Below are positions 6,667-12,513 of a stretch of 13,770 nucleotides of DNA, in pieces. The notes under the pieces are model-generated. The model made no database searches and was not told the origin of the DNA. It saw only the letters and a list, made by a program, of their open reading frames with translations. A program made the translations under genes and the position numbers. The DNA is from Actinomycetota bacterium (lineage in GTDB: Bacteria > Actinomycetota > Thermoleophilia > Solirubrobacterales > Thermoleophilaceae), in assembly GCA_005883295.1 (NCBI GenBank), contig VAWV01000170.1:1-13770 (forward strand), in the 5' to 3' direction. Each line of letters opens with the position of its first letter. Position 1 is the first letter of the stretch.

Positions 6667-7626
6667 GTGATGGCCGCACCCGAGAGGCTCCTCCTGGCCG
6701 CGCCGCGCGGCTACTGCGCCGGGGTCGACCGCGCCGTTCAGACAGTCGAGCGCGCGCTCGAGCTCTACGGGCCGCCCGTGTACGTGCGCAAGGAGATCGT
6801 CCACAACAAGCACGTGGTCGAGCAGCTGCGCGCGCGCGGAGCCGTGTTCGTGGACCAGGAGACCGAGGTCCCCGAGGGCGAGACGGTCGTCTTCTCCGCG
6901 CATGGCGTGGCGCCCAGCGTGCACCGCAACGCCGAGTCGCGGTCGCTGACCACGATCGACGCCACCTGTCCGCTCGTGACCAAGGTCCACGTGGAGGCGA
7001 AGAAGTTCGCGGCGCAGGGCTACACGATCATCCTCGTCGGCCACGCCGGGCACGAGGAAGTCGAGGGGACGATGGGGGAGGCGCCCGAGCACATCGTCCT
7101 GATCGAGACCGAGGAGGACGTGGGCCGGCTCGAGGTCGAGGATCCCGAGCGCGTCGCGTACATCTCGCAGACCACGCTCTCGGTGGACGAGACCGCCGCG
7201 ATCATCGCCCGCCTGCGCGAGCGCTTCCCGGCGATTGTCGGTCCCCGCACCGATGACATCTGCTACGCCACCACCAACCGCCAGGCAGCCGTCCGCCAGA
7301 TGGCCCGCGAGTGCGATCTCGTGCTCGTGATCGGCTCGCGCAACTCGTCGAACTCCAACCGGCTCGTGGAGGTGGCCCGCGACCACGGGGCGGAGGCCCA
7401 CCTGATCGACAACGAGCTCCAGGTGAGCGAGGAGTGGCTCGAGGGCAAGCGCACGGTGGGGATCACCTCGGGCGCCAGCGCCCCCGAGGAGCTCGTGCAG
7501 CGGCTGGTGGACCACTTCCGCGCCCGCGGCACCACCGACGTGTCCGAGTTCGAGGTCGTCCAGGAGGACGTCCGCTTCATGCTCCCGAAGGAGATCCGCA
7601 AGGCGCTGGCCGGCTCCGCCTCCTAG
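6667..7626 (+). CDS. ispH: 4-hydroxy-3-methylbut-2-enyl diphosphate reductase (IspH/LytB)
   Basis: 319 residues, the full family length. IspH carries out the last step of the MEP isoprenoid pathway, reducing HMBPP to IPP and DMAPP with a [4Fe-4S] cluster in the cytosol. The three cluster cysteines are visible in RGYCAGV near the N-terminus, DATCPLV, and DICYATTNRQ. The substrate and acid residues are in IVHNKHVV, FSAHGV, GHAGHEEVEGTMGE (catalytic Glu), and the S-x-N motif GSRNSSNSNRL. The C-terminus EDVRFMLPKEIR is typical. The start may be the GTG at 6667 or the adjacent ATG at 6670; the latter gives MAAPERLLLAAPRGYCAG. It is transcribed just after the M28 gene (9-bp gap) but has its own apparent -10. 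It converges on the cysteine-less redoxin gene with a 12-bp gap. Confidence 0.97.
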   Translation: MMAAPERLLLAAPRGYCAGVDRAVQTVERALELYGPPVYVRKEIVHNKHVVEQLRARGAVFVDQETEVPEGETVVFSAHGVAPSVHRNAESRSLTTIDATCPLVTKVHVEAKKFAAQGYTIILVGHAGHEEVEGTMGEAPEHIVLIETEEDVGRLEVEDPERVAYISQTTLSVDETAAIIARLRERFPAIVGPRTDDICYATTNRQAAVRQMARECDLVLVIGSRNSSNSNRLVEVARDHGAEAHLIDNELQVSEEWLEGKRTVGITSGASAPEELVQRLVDHFRARGTTDVSEFEVVQEDVRFMLPKEIRKALAGSAS

Positions 7627-7638
7627 TCCGCAGCCGGC

Positions 7639-8436
7639 TCAGCCCGCCGACGGCGGCAGGGGCTCGAACTGGAAGGCGTGCAGCCTGAGCCCCGCCTCGT
7701 CGGCGACCACGGTCCCGTCGGTTTCGTAGAGCCCCGGCTCCCGCCCCGCGCCCGAGAGCACGGCCCAGGCGCCGCCCGCCCGGAACCTCGCTTGCGCGGA
7801 CGCGCCCGCGTCGGCCGCCTCGATCCAGTCCTCTCCGTCCACCCAGTCGCGCACCAGCTCGAGCCGCTCGCGCTCCGCGGGCAGCACCACGTCGGCGGTC
7901 TGCGGCTCGAGCTCCACACCGGGCGCGTCTTCCGGCCGCAGCGGCTCGAGCGGATCGGGAAGCGCCAGCTCGGGCTCGATCTCCCGCAGCGCGTCCTGGA
8001 CCGCCAGCTCGGTGGCCTGGTACTCGCCCTCGCCGAGGTGAAAGTGCGTGAGCACGCCGCGACGGTCGAACAGGTAGCGCGCCGGCCAGCCGCGGTTGTC
8101 GTAGAGCCTCCAGGCGGCAAAGTCGGGGTCGAGCGCGACGGGGAACGGGACACCGAGCCGCTCCACGGCCCGCGCCACGAGCTCCGGGTCGCGGCCGAAC
8201 GAGTAGCCCGGGCTGTGGACCCCGATCACCTGCAACCCGGCCTCGCCGTAGCGGTCGTGCCACGCGCGGAGGTAGGGCAGCGTGCGGAGCGAGTTGACGC
8301 GCGCGAAGTCCCAGAACTCGACCAGCACCGCGTGCCGCCCCATCAGCCGGTCCATGCGCAGGAACGGAACGCCCAGCCAGTCGAGGCCGGCCGGAAACTC
8401 GGGTGCTGGGAGCTCGAGCCCCTCCGGCGGTCGCAC
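7639..8436 (-). CDS. DipZ-like thioredoxin-fold protein lacking all cysteines
   Basis: 265 residues. Residues about 1-155 have the TlpA/DipZ-type thioredoxin fold: APEFPAGLDWLGVPFLRMD, then VLVEFWDFARVNSLRTLPYLRAW, VIGVHSPGYSF, and the cis-Pro region GWPARYLFD. In relatives the active site reads FWTYSCINSLRTLPY; here the Cys is Arg46, and the whole protein has no Cys. Residues about 175-265 form a beta-rich module ending LHAFQFEPLPP, like the C-terminal carbohydrate-binding-like domain of DipZ. There is no signal peptide or membrane helix from the GTG at 8436, so it appears cytosolic unless the N-terminus lies upstream. It cannot do dithiol redox chemistry; a binding or scaffold role is possible. 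No SD is visible; GATCCT 6 nt before the GTG is a poor -10. Confidence 0.82.
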   Translation of the reverse strand: MRPPEGLELPAPEFPAGLDWLGVPFLRMDRLMGRHAVLVEFWDFARVNSLRTLPYLRAWHDRYGEAGLQVIGVHSPGYSFGRDPELVARAVERLGVPFPVALDPDFAAWRLYDNRGWPARYLFDRRGVLTHFHLGEGEYQATELAVQDALREIEPELALPDPLEPLRPEDAPGVELEPQTADVVLPAERERLELVRDWVDGEDWIEAADAGASAQARFRAGGAWAVLSGAGREPGLYETDGTVVADEAGLRLHAFQFEPLPPSAG

Positions 8437-8504
8437 CCGCGAAGGATCGCACCGCGCGGCCCGCAGGCGGCAATTTCGCCACGGCTCGTCCGATACACCG
8501 ACTT

Positions 8505-8522
8505 AGAGCGATCAGTCGCTCT
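8505..8522. repeat. Perfect 7-bp inverted repeat with 4-nt centre
   Basis: AGAGCGA-TCAG-TCGCTCT is symmetric with no mismatch and sits 30 bp before the GTG of the secreted six-Cys protein, in the 115-bp gap between two divergent genes. No T-run follows, so it is not a typical terminator. It could be an operator or a 5'-leader hairpin. Confidence 0.55.
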
Positions 8523-8538
8523 TGAGTCGAACTCCAGC

Positions 8539-8547
8539 GGGGGAGGA
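8539..8547 (+). promoter_or_regulatory. Strong Shine-Dalgarno that fixes the start at 8552
   Basis: GGGGGAGGA is followed by AAAC and the GTG at 8552. It is the clearest SD of any gene in the window, where most starts lack one. It rules out the upstream ATG-like start at 8522, which would place 10 residues, including this SD, in the protein. Confidence 0.75.
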
Positions 8548-8551
8548 AAAC

Positions 8552-9241
8552 GTGGGCAGGTACCTGATCTGGACGGCCGTCGTGGTCGCCGTGCTCGGCG
8601 CGGCGACCGGCGCGGTGGCGATGAGCAGGCGTGGATTCGAGCAGGGCTTCGGCACGACCAAGGCCGGCAGGCCCTCGGGCATGTCGCTGACCGTGACGTG
8701 GTTCGGCGGGAGCCGCGCGAGGCGGGATTCGTCCGTGGACGACGTCCTTCCGAGAGGCGCGCGGCTCGACACCTCGGCTCGGCCGCGCTGCAAGGCCTCG
8801 GGCGCGCAGATCGCGAGCTCCGGCGGAAGCGTCTGTGCCGCCGGGTCGAGGGTCGGCAGTGGACACGCCAAGCTGCGCCTCGCCGCGAAGGGGAGCCCCG
8901 ACATCGACACGAGGATCACGGTCTTCAACGCGCGCCGCGCGTTGATCCTCTACCTGGAGCCCGCCGGCGCGAACGTGCAGGTGTTGCGCGCCAAGCTTCG
9001 GGGCCGGCGATTGCACCTTCAGCTGCCCGTTCTCTGCGCGCCCACTGGCACGAAGCCCAAGTGCGGTCCCGGCGGCAACGTGAGGATCGTCCGTCTCGAC
9101 CTTGCGATCGAGAGGCTCAGGGGCTACCTCACGACGCCGAAGCGCTGCCCCCGATCGAAGAGGTGGACGTTCAAGCTGCGCTTCCACGGCCGCGACGGGC
9201 GGACGCGGAGCAGGACCAGCCGGATGTCCTGCCGGAGCTAG
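8552..9241 (+). CDS. Secreted or membrane-anchored six-cysteine protein, unknown function
   Basis: 229 residues from the GTG at 8552. Residues 4-24 (YLIWTAVVVAVLGAATGAVA) form a signal peptide or N-terminal anchor. The remainder is basic and beta-rich, with six cysteines at 80, 95, 162, 171, 199 and 227, an even number that suits three disulfides outside the cytoplasm. The first pair spans PRCKASGAQIASSGGSVC followed by VGSGHAKLRL. The C-terminus LTTPKRCPRSKRWTFKLRF..DG..SC resembles a family of secreted proteins of unknown function that I associate with Solirubrobacterales. No catalytic motif is visible. It has a strong SD, unlike its neighbours, and an inverted repeat upstream. It ends 5 bp before the convergent SpoIIM-family gene, and its neighbours are two thioredoxin-fold genes. 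Confidence 0.75.
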   Translation: MGRYLIWTAVVVAVLGAATGAVAMSRRGFEQGFGTTKAGRPSGMSLTVTWFGGSRARRDSSVDDVLPRGARLDTSARPRCKASGAQIASSGGSVCAAGSRVGSGHAKLRLAAKGSPDIDTRITVFNARRALILYLEPAGANVQVLRAKLRGRRLHLQLPVLCAPTGTKPKCGPGGNVRIVRLDLAIERLRGYLTTPKRCPRSKRWTFKLRFHGRDGRTRSRTSRMSCRS

Positions 9242-9246
9242 CTGTC

Positions 9247-9999
9247 CTAGCCGGCGAGCGCCCGGATCACGTGCGGCGAGACGTACACCTCGACCAAGCA
9301 CGCGATCACGAGGACGGGCGCCGCCACCGCAGTGGTCACGATGGTCGCCGCGAGGAGCTTGTGCCAGTCGTCGCGGCGGCTCGCCACCACCCACGCCGCG
9401 AGAGGTAGGAACAGCGCGGTCAGCTCCGGCACCGCGTGGAGGGCCAGTGCGATCAGGAGCCGGCCCGGGCTGATCCCCATCTGGTAGGCGATCGTCGATG
9501 CCGAGTGCCCGAGGACGTAGGCCTGGGTGCAGAGCGAGAAGGTCGTCGCCCCGATCACGAACGCGATCGCGAACCTCCCCGACTTCGCGTGGATCCAGCG
9601 CGAGAAGCCGCTCCGCAGCGCGGCCTGCTGCGGAAGCGTGCTCCCGGCCATGAACCCCGCCACGCATGCCATCGAATGGAGCGCGAGCACCAGCGAGTTG
9701 CGAAACAGGACGTGACCGGCGTCGCCCATGGTGGGCGCCCGTCCGATGCCGGGCAGGCTCACAGGAGTGGGATCCGGGGTCGACAGCTTGGCGACGACCC
9801 ACACGGCCGCGAGCAACCCGAGCGCGGTCATCAGGCTCCAGAAGAGCCAGGTCCGGAAGACCGGCCACGGGCTCCTGTTCCACTCGCCGAGGGTGGCCTT
9901 CGTGTCGGCCATGCCCTGGACGAGCACGAGCTCGTTCACGTCCATCCCCCTCGCATCGGCACGGGGGCGGCGGAGGCTGAGGATCGCCCGCAGGGGCAT
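9247..9999 (-). CDS. SpoIIM/DUF95-family integral membrane protein
   Basis: 250 residues with about five membrane helices (roughly 50-70, 102-122, 143-165, 180-205, 214-238). The segment LHAVPELTALFLPLAAW corresponds to the family signature PHG..ELPA..., with His188 and Glu192. The terminal LVEVYVSPHVIRALAG matches the family's IEAFVTP end. In endospore formers SpoIIM works with SpoIID/SpoIIP in engulfment; in actinobacteria the DUF95 relatives have no settled role, so this should not be read as evidence of sporulation. The start ATG at 9999 overlaps the TGA of the SCO-like gene by one base (TGATG), which implies translational coupling. A second ATG at 9945 (MDVNELVLVQG) is possible. It is the distal gene of a two-gene unit. 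Confidence 0.8.
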   Translation of the reverse strand: MPLRAILSLRRPRADARGMDVNELVLVQGMADTKATLGEWNRSPWPVFRTWLFWSLMTALGLLAAVWVVAKLSTPDPTPVSLPGIGRAPTMGDAGHVLFRNSLVLALHSMACVAGFMAGSTLPQQAALRSGFSRWIHAKSGRFAIAFVIGATTFSLCTQAYVLGHSASTIAYQMGISPGRLLIALALHAVPELTALFLPLAAWVVASRRDDWHKLLAATIVTTAVAAPVLVIACLVEVYVSPHVIRALAG

Positions 10000-10658
10000 C
10001 AGCGCGCGCCGAGGGCGCGCAGGTCGTGCGCGATCCGCTCGGGCGTGGCCTGGGCGGCAGGGAAGGCCACTCGCTGGATCCCGTGCGCGTCGACCAGCAC
10101 GAGGCGGACCTGCCGCCCGAGCGGGCCGTGGGGCGGACGCGCGGCGAAGCCGGGCCAGGCCCGTGCGAGCTCACGTCGCGAGCCGAGCAGGAAGCGCATC
10201 CGCCCGGCCAGCCCGACGTCCGCGAGGAACGCGCGGGCGCGCGCAGGGGTGTCGCGCGACGGATCCAAAGAGATCGCGAGCGCGGGCACAGGCCGCAGCA
10301 GGTCGTCCAGCGCGCCCTTGAGCTGCTGCGCGATCACCTGGCAGCTCCCGCAGCCCGTGTAGAGCAGGGCGACCACCAGCGGCCGGCCATGCTGGCCCGC
10401 TGTCGTGGCGGGCCTTCCGTCCTGGTCGCGGAGTTCGACGCGTGGAACTGGGGCGCCGGGCGTGAGCACGGCTCCGTCGAAACGCGAGCTGGCCGGGGCG
10501 GTCACCACCCCGGAGTCGCCTGAGTCCGCGTCGTGCTTCGCACGGACCACCGCCACGACGCCCGCGGCAACGGCGATTCCGCTCACGGCGAGGAGCGCGA
10601 GGAGGTACCTGGGCCTCACCACAAAGATGGTGTCAGGACCCCAGATGGGCCCGCGCAT
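9999..10658 (-). CDS. SCO1/SenC-like membrane-anchored redoxin with CxxC and no ligand His
   Basis: 219 residues from the ATG at 10658. An N-terminal anchor (about residues 17-39, YLLALLAVSGIAVAAGVVAVV) is followed by a thioredoxin-fold domain with the SCO-type features LLYTGCGSCQVIAQQL, ALAISLDPSRDTPARARAF and MRFLLGSRRELARAW. SCO proteins deliver copper to the CuA site of cytochrome oxidase using CxxxC and a distal His. Here the cysteines are CxxC (Cys103, Cys106), and counting back from LVDAHG the His position is Arg182. It therefore more likely acts as a thiol-disulfide or peroxiredoxin-like protein on the outer face of the membrane. The start is uncertain: GTG codons at 10622 or 10619 give VVRPRYLLALL or MRPRYLLALL, a more typical signal anchor. 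No SD favours either. It is coupled to the SpoIIM-family gene. Confidence 0.8.
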   Translation of the reverse strand: MRGPIWGPDTIFVVRPRYLLALLAVSGIAVAAGVVAVVRAKHDADSGDSGVVTAPASSRFDGAVLTPGAPVPRVELRDQDGRPATTAGQHGRPLVVALLYTGCGSCQVIAQQLKGALDDLLRPVPALAISLDPSRDTPARARAFLADVGLAGRMRFLLGSRRELARAWPGFAARPPHGPLGRQVRLVLVDAHGIQRVAFPAAQATPERIAHDLRALGAR

Positions 10659-10716
10659 CGCGCGCCGATGATCTGGGTGAGGCGTTCAGGCAGCGGGCGC
10701 CCCCCAGCATCTGCAA
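10633..10716 (-). CDS. Possible leader peptide (uORF) upstream of the SCO-like gene
   Basis: A perfect SD, AAGGAGA (10728-10722 on -), lies 5 nt before a TTG at 10716 and 11 nt before an in-frame ATG at 10710. The frame ends with TGA at 10633 after 27 (or 25) codons: MLGGARCLNASPRSSARDAR and then AHLGS. If the SCO-like gene starts at GTG 10622 or 10619, this ORF ends just 10-13 nt upstream and could couple its translation. It overlaps the ATG 10658 start of the SCO gene in another frame. The peptide has no recognisable motif and the SD could be chance. Confidence 0.2.
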   Translation of the reverse strand: MQMLGGARCLNASPRSSARDARAHLGS

Positions 10717-10736
10717 CTGGGTCTCCTTGGGTCCTT

Positions 10737-10765
10737 CATCGGGGCGCCTTAAAGGCGCCCCGATG
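10737..10765. terminator. Perfect 29-bp palindrome, terminator-like hairpin
   Basis: Left arm CATCGGGGCGCCTT (10737-10750), centre A (10751), right arm AAGGCGCCCCGATG (10752-10765), with no mismatch. As RNA it would fold as a 12-bp GC-rich stem with loop TTAAA. On the + strand it is followed by TGCTTTCG, a weak U-rich tail; the - strand side has none. No known gene ends here: both neighbours start from this gap and point away. It may end an unannotated RNA, insulate the two promoters, or be a protein-binding palindrome. Confidence 0.6.
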
Positions 10766-10836
10766 TGCTTTCGTGAAGCGTTCACGGGACGGCGACGACC
10801 GGCCTCGCCCCCGGTCGCCGAGCTGGAGAGCCAGCG

Positions 10837-10851
10837 CTACACTTTCTGAAG
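10837..10851 (+). promoter_or_regulatory. moeB promoter element, copy 1 of a 15-bp motif
   Basis: CTACACTTTCTGAAG contains the -10-like TACACT (10838-10843) and is identical to the element at 12497-12511 before cysM. The likely transcript start is near 10850, giving a leader of about 30 nt before the ATG at 10881. That leader is AT-rich for this window and holds an imperfect hairpin (GTAAAAG 10851-10857 with CTTTAC 10866-10871). Confidence 0.6.
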
Positions 10852-10880
10852 TAAAAGCCGATCATCTTTACGGGATTTCG

Positions 10881-12071
10881 ATGCCAAGCGGCTCAGAGCT
10901 GATACGCACGATCAAGGAGCAGATTCGCGAGGTGGACCCGCGCGAGGTCCACGACGCGGTCATGAACGGCAACGGTAGGGGGCCGCTGCTGGTCGACGTG
11001 CGCGAGCAGCACGAGTTCGAGGAGAGCCACATCCCCGGCGCCGTGCACGTGCCCCGCGGGCACCTCGAGTCGCGCATCGAGGGCGCGGCCGGCGACAAGT
11101 CGCAGCCGGTCGTCCTCTACTGCGCGTCGGGCAACCGCTCGGCGCTGGCCGCCCACACCCTCGAGCAGCTCCTCGGCTACCGGGACGTCGCCTCGATGAC
11201 CGGCGGGATCACGCTCTGGAAGGACCGCGGCTACGAGGTCGAGACGCCGCGCGCGCTCACCGCCGAGCAGCGCAGCCGCTACTCGCGCCACCTGCTGCTG
11301 CCCGAGATCGGGCTCGAGGGCCAGTTGAAGCTCCTCGACGCCAAGGTCCTGCTGCTCGGGGCAGGTGGCCTGGGCGCGCCGACCGCGCTCTACCTGGCTG
11401 CCGCAGGCGTGGGCACGCTCGGCGTCGTCGACGACGACGTGGTGGATCTCTCGAACCTGCAGCGGCAGGTGATCCATGCCAACGACCGCATCGGGGTCCC
11501 GAAGGTCGACTCGGCCGAGCAGACGATCAACTCGCTCAACCCCGACGTCAAGGTCGTCAAGTACCAGACCCGCCTCGACGCCTCCAACATCATGGAGATC
11601 ATCGAGGGCTACGACGTGATCGTCGACGGCGCCGACAACTTCCCCACGCGCTACCTCCTCAACGATGCCTCGGTGCGGCTGAAGGTCCCGGTTGTCTCGG
11701 CGTCGATCCTCGGCTTCGACGGCCAGCTGTCGGTGTTCGCCCCCTACGAGGGGCCCTGCTACCGCTGCCTGTATCCCACCCCGCCGCCCGCCGAGCTCGC
11801 ACCGTCCTGCGGCGCGAACGGCGTGCTGGGCGTGCTGCCCGGGACGATGGGCATGCTGCAGGCCACCGAGGTCATCAAGCTGATCACGGGCGCAGGCGAG
11901 CCGCTGATCGGGAAGCTGCTGCTGTACGAGGCGCTCGGCGCGACGTTCACAGAGCTCAAGGTCCGCCGCGATCCCGAGTGCCCGGTCTGCTCGCGCGACC
12001 CGGAGTCGATCTCCGACGAGGAGATGGGCGTCTTCCCGGACTACGAAGCCTTCTGCGCCGGCGCGGGCTGA
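10881..12071 (+). CDS. moeB: Rhodanese-MoeB/ThiF fusion, sulfur-carrier adenylyltransferase/sulfurtransferase
   Basis: 396 residues. The N-terminal rhodanese domain (about 20-122) has LLVDVREQHEFEESHIPGA and the persulfide loop VVLYCASGNRS with Cys81. An E1-like MoeB/ThiF domain (about 127-390) starts LTAEQRSRYSRHLLLPEIG and carries the nucleotide loop LLGAGGLGAP (159-167), D-D-D-V-V-D-L-S-N-L-Q-R-Q, DGADNFPTRYLLND, and four zinc cysteines at 293/296 (CYRC) and 367/370 (CPVC). Cys310 in PSCGANGVLG matches the conserved cysteine of MOCS3-type enzymes. It should adenylate the Gly-Gly end of CysO (12199) and pass sulfur from Cys81 to give the thiocarboxylate. In mycobacterial MoeZ the rhodanese domain is C-terminal; here it is N-terminal. 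The ATG at 10881 is the first start after the promoter. A strong terminator follows the gene. Confidence 0.95.
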   Translation: MPSGSELIRTIKEQIREVDPREVHDAVMNGNGRGPLLVDVREQHEFEESHIPGAVHVPRGHLESRIEGAAGDKSQPVVLYCASGNRSALAAHTLEQLLGYRDVASMTGGITLWKDRGYEVETPRALTAEQRSRYSRHLLLPEIGLEGQLKLLDAKVLLLGAGGLGAPTALYLAAAGVGTLGVVDDDVVDLSNLQRQVIHANDRIGVPKVDSAEQTINSLNPDVKVVKYQTRLDASNIMEIIEGYDVIVDGADNFPTRYLLNDASVRLKVPVVSASILGFDGQLSVFAPYEGPCYRCLYPTPPPAELAPSCGANGVLGVLPGTMGMLQATEVIKLITGAGEPLIGKLLLYEALGATFTELKVRRDPECPVCSRDPESISDEEMGVFPDYEAFCAGAG

Positions 12072-12104
12072 TGCCCCTGCAAACCGTCGCATCCCGGCGT
12101 CATC

Positions 12105-12145
12105 GGGGGTTGGCCGTGCCGAGCACTTGCCAACCCCCTCTTTCT
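12105..12145 (+). terminator. Intrinsic terminator after moeB
   Basis: GGGGGTTGGC (12105-12114) pairs perfectly with GCCAACCCCC (12129-12138). Inside the loop GTGC (12116-12119) can pair with GCAC (12123-12126) to lengthen the stem. TCTTTCTT follows directly (12139-12146). It lies 34 nt after the moeB stop and before the cysO promoter, so moeB and cysO are probably separate transcripts. Confidence 0.85.
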
Positions 12146-12183
12146 TGGACTGCTCGGTTTTCGCGGCATCAGCATCGCGCCGG

Positions 12184-12189
12184 TACGCT
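12184..12189 (+). promoter_or_regulatory. -10 element of cysO
   Basis: TACGCT fits TANNNT and lies 9 nt before the ATG at 12199. It is placed after the moeB terminator. No SD is seen (GCCAGCGCG), in line with a leaderless or very short leader. It is the same hexamer as the WS/DGAT -10 on the other strand at 5786-5791. Confidence 0.5.
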
Positions 12190-12198
12190 GCCAGCGCG

Positions 12199-12471
12199 AT
12201 GAGCACGGTGAAGATCCCGCCGGTCCTCCGGTCGTCCACTGGAGGCGAGAAGCAGGTCGCCGCCGAGGGCGCCGACGTGGGTGAGGTGCTCCGCGCGCTG
12301 GCGCGCCAGCACCCCGACACCGAGCGCCAGCTCTTCGGCGAGGCCGGCCAGCTGAACCGCTACGTGAACGTCTACCTGAACGACGAGGACGTACGGGTCC
12401 TGCAGGGCCTCGACACGCCGGTCGGCGCCGACGACACGCTGGTGATCCTGCCGGCGATGGCGGGCGGCTGA
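12199..12471 (+). CDS. cysO: CysO-like ubiquitin-fold sulfur carrier protein (MoaD/ThiS family)
   Basis: 90 residues ending ILPAMAGG, with the C-terminal Gly-Gly that is adenylated and converted to a thiocarboxylate. The start MSTVKIPPVLRSSTGGEKQV and the internal LNRYVNVYLNDEDVR...LDTPV...DTLVILPAMAGG closely follow mycobacterial CysO (VSIPTILRPHTGG, RFVNIYVNDEDVR, VTILPAVAGG), more than MoaD or ThiS. In that pathway CysO-COSH gives sulfur to O-phosphoserine on CysM. The ATG at 12199 is chosen by this alignment and by the -10 nine nt upstream; a longer frame from 12127 would run over the moeB terminator. cysM follows 42 bp later with its own promoter element. The Mec protease usually found beside cysO in mycobacteria is not here. 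Confidence 0.93.
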   Translation: MSTVKIPPVLRSSTGGEKQVAAEGADVGEVLRALARQHPDTERQLFGEAGQLNRYVNVYLNDEDVRVLQGLDTPVGADDTLVILPAMAGG

Positions 12472-12496
12472 TCGCCGGAGCGGCCCGGCGCCCGCC

Positions 12497-12511
12497 CTAC
12501 ACTTTCTGAAG
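12497..12511 (+). promoter_or_regulatory. cysM promoter element, copy 2 of a 15-bp motif
   Basis: CTACACTTTCTGAAG is identical to 10837-10851. TACACT (12498-12503) is the -10-like part, 10 nt before the ATG at 12514, so the cysM mRNA would have at most a few leader bases, with no SD. The bases after the hexamer (TTCTGAAG) are conserved as well, more than a -10 alone requires, so they may be an operator or an initial-transcribed signal. Confidence 0.6.
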
Positions 12512-12513
12512 CG

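Larger units (their letters stand above)
10659..10880. other. 222-bp intergenic region between divergent SCO-like and moeB genes
   Basis: This is the largest gap in the window. From left to right it holds a possible - strand leader ORF with a perfect SD, a CCCAG/CTGGG stem with a 9-nt loop (10703-10721), a perfect 29-bp palindrome (10737-10765), and the moeB promoter element (10837-10851). I see no tRNA, SRP RNA or riboswitch core that I know. Confidence 0.6.

Noticed and set aside
5974..7515. 513-codon open frame on the - strand across the M28 and ispH genes
   Set aside because: It is antisense to two well-supported genes, and its product is His/Asp/Glu/Gly-rich shadow sequence with no family resemblance. 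Long shadow frames are common at this GC content.
9247..9999. SpoIIM as evidence of endospore formation
   Set aside because: DUF95/SpoIIM proteins are widespread in non-sporulating bacteria, and no other sporulation gene is present.
7577..10174. 865-codon open frame on the - strand
   Set aside because: It runs across several real genes on both strands with Arg/Ala/Gly/Pro-rich low-complexity sequence, so it is a GC artefact.
10659..10765. Known riboswitch, SRP RNA, tmRNA or tRNA ahead of moeB
   Set aside because: I found no conserved core (no T-loop, no TPP/SAM/cobalamin core, no SRP GGAAGG-type loop). Only hairpins are seen, so it is left as an unexplained palindrome.
10533..10880. N-terminal extension of moeB
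   Set aside because: It would cover the palindrome and the promoter element, and its sequence is Arg/Gly/Pro-rich and not rhodanese-like.
12127..12198. Longer CysO beginning at 12127
   Set aside because: It would begin inside the moeB terminator and add 24 residues absent from CysO relatives. The ATG at 12199 has the -10 and matches the family start.
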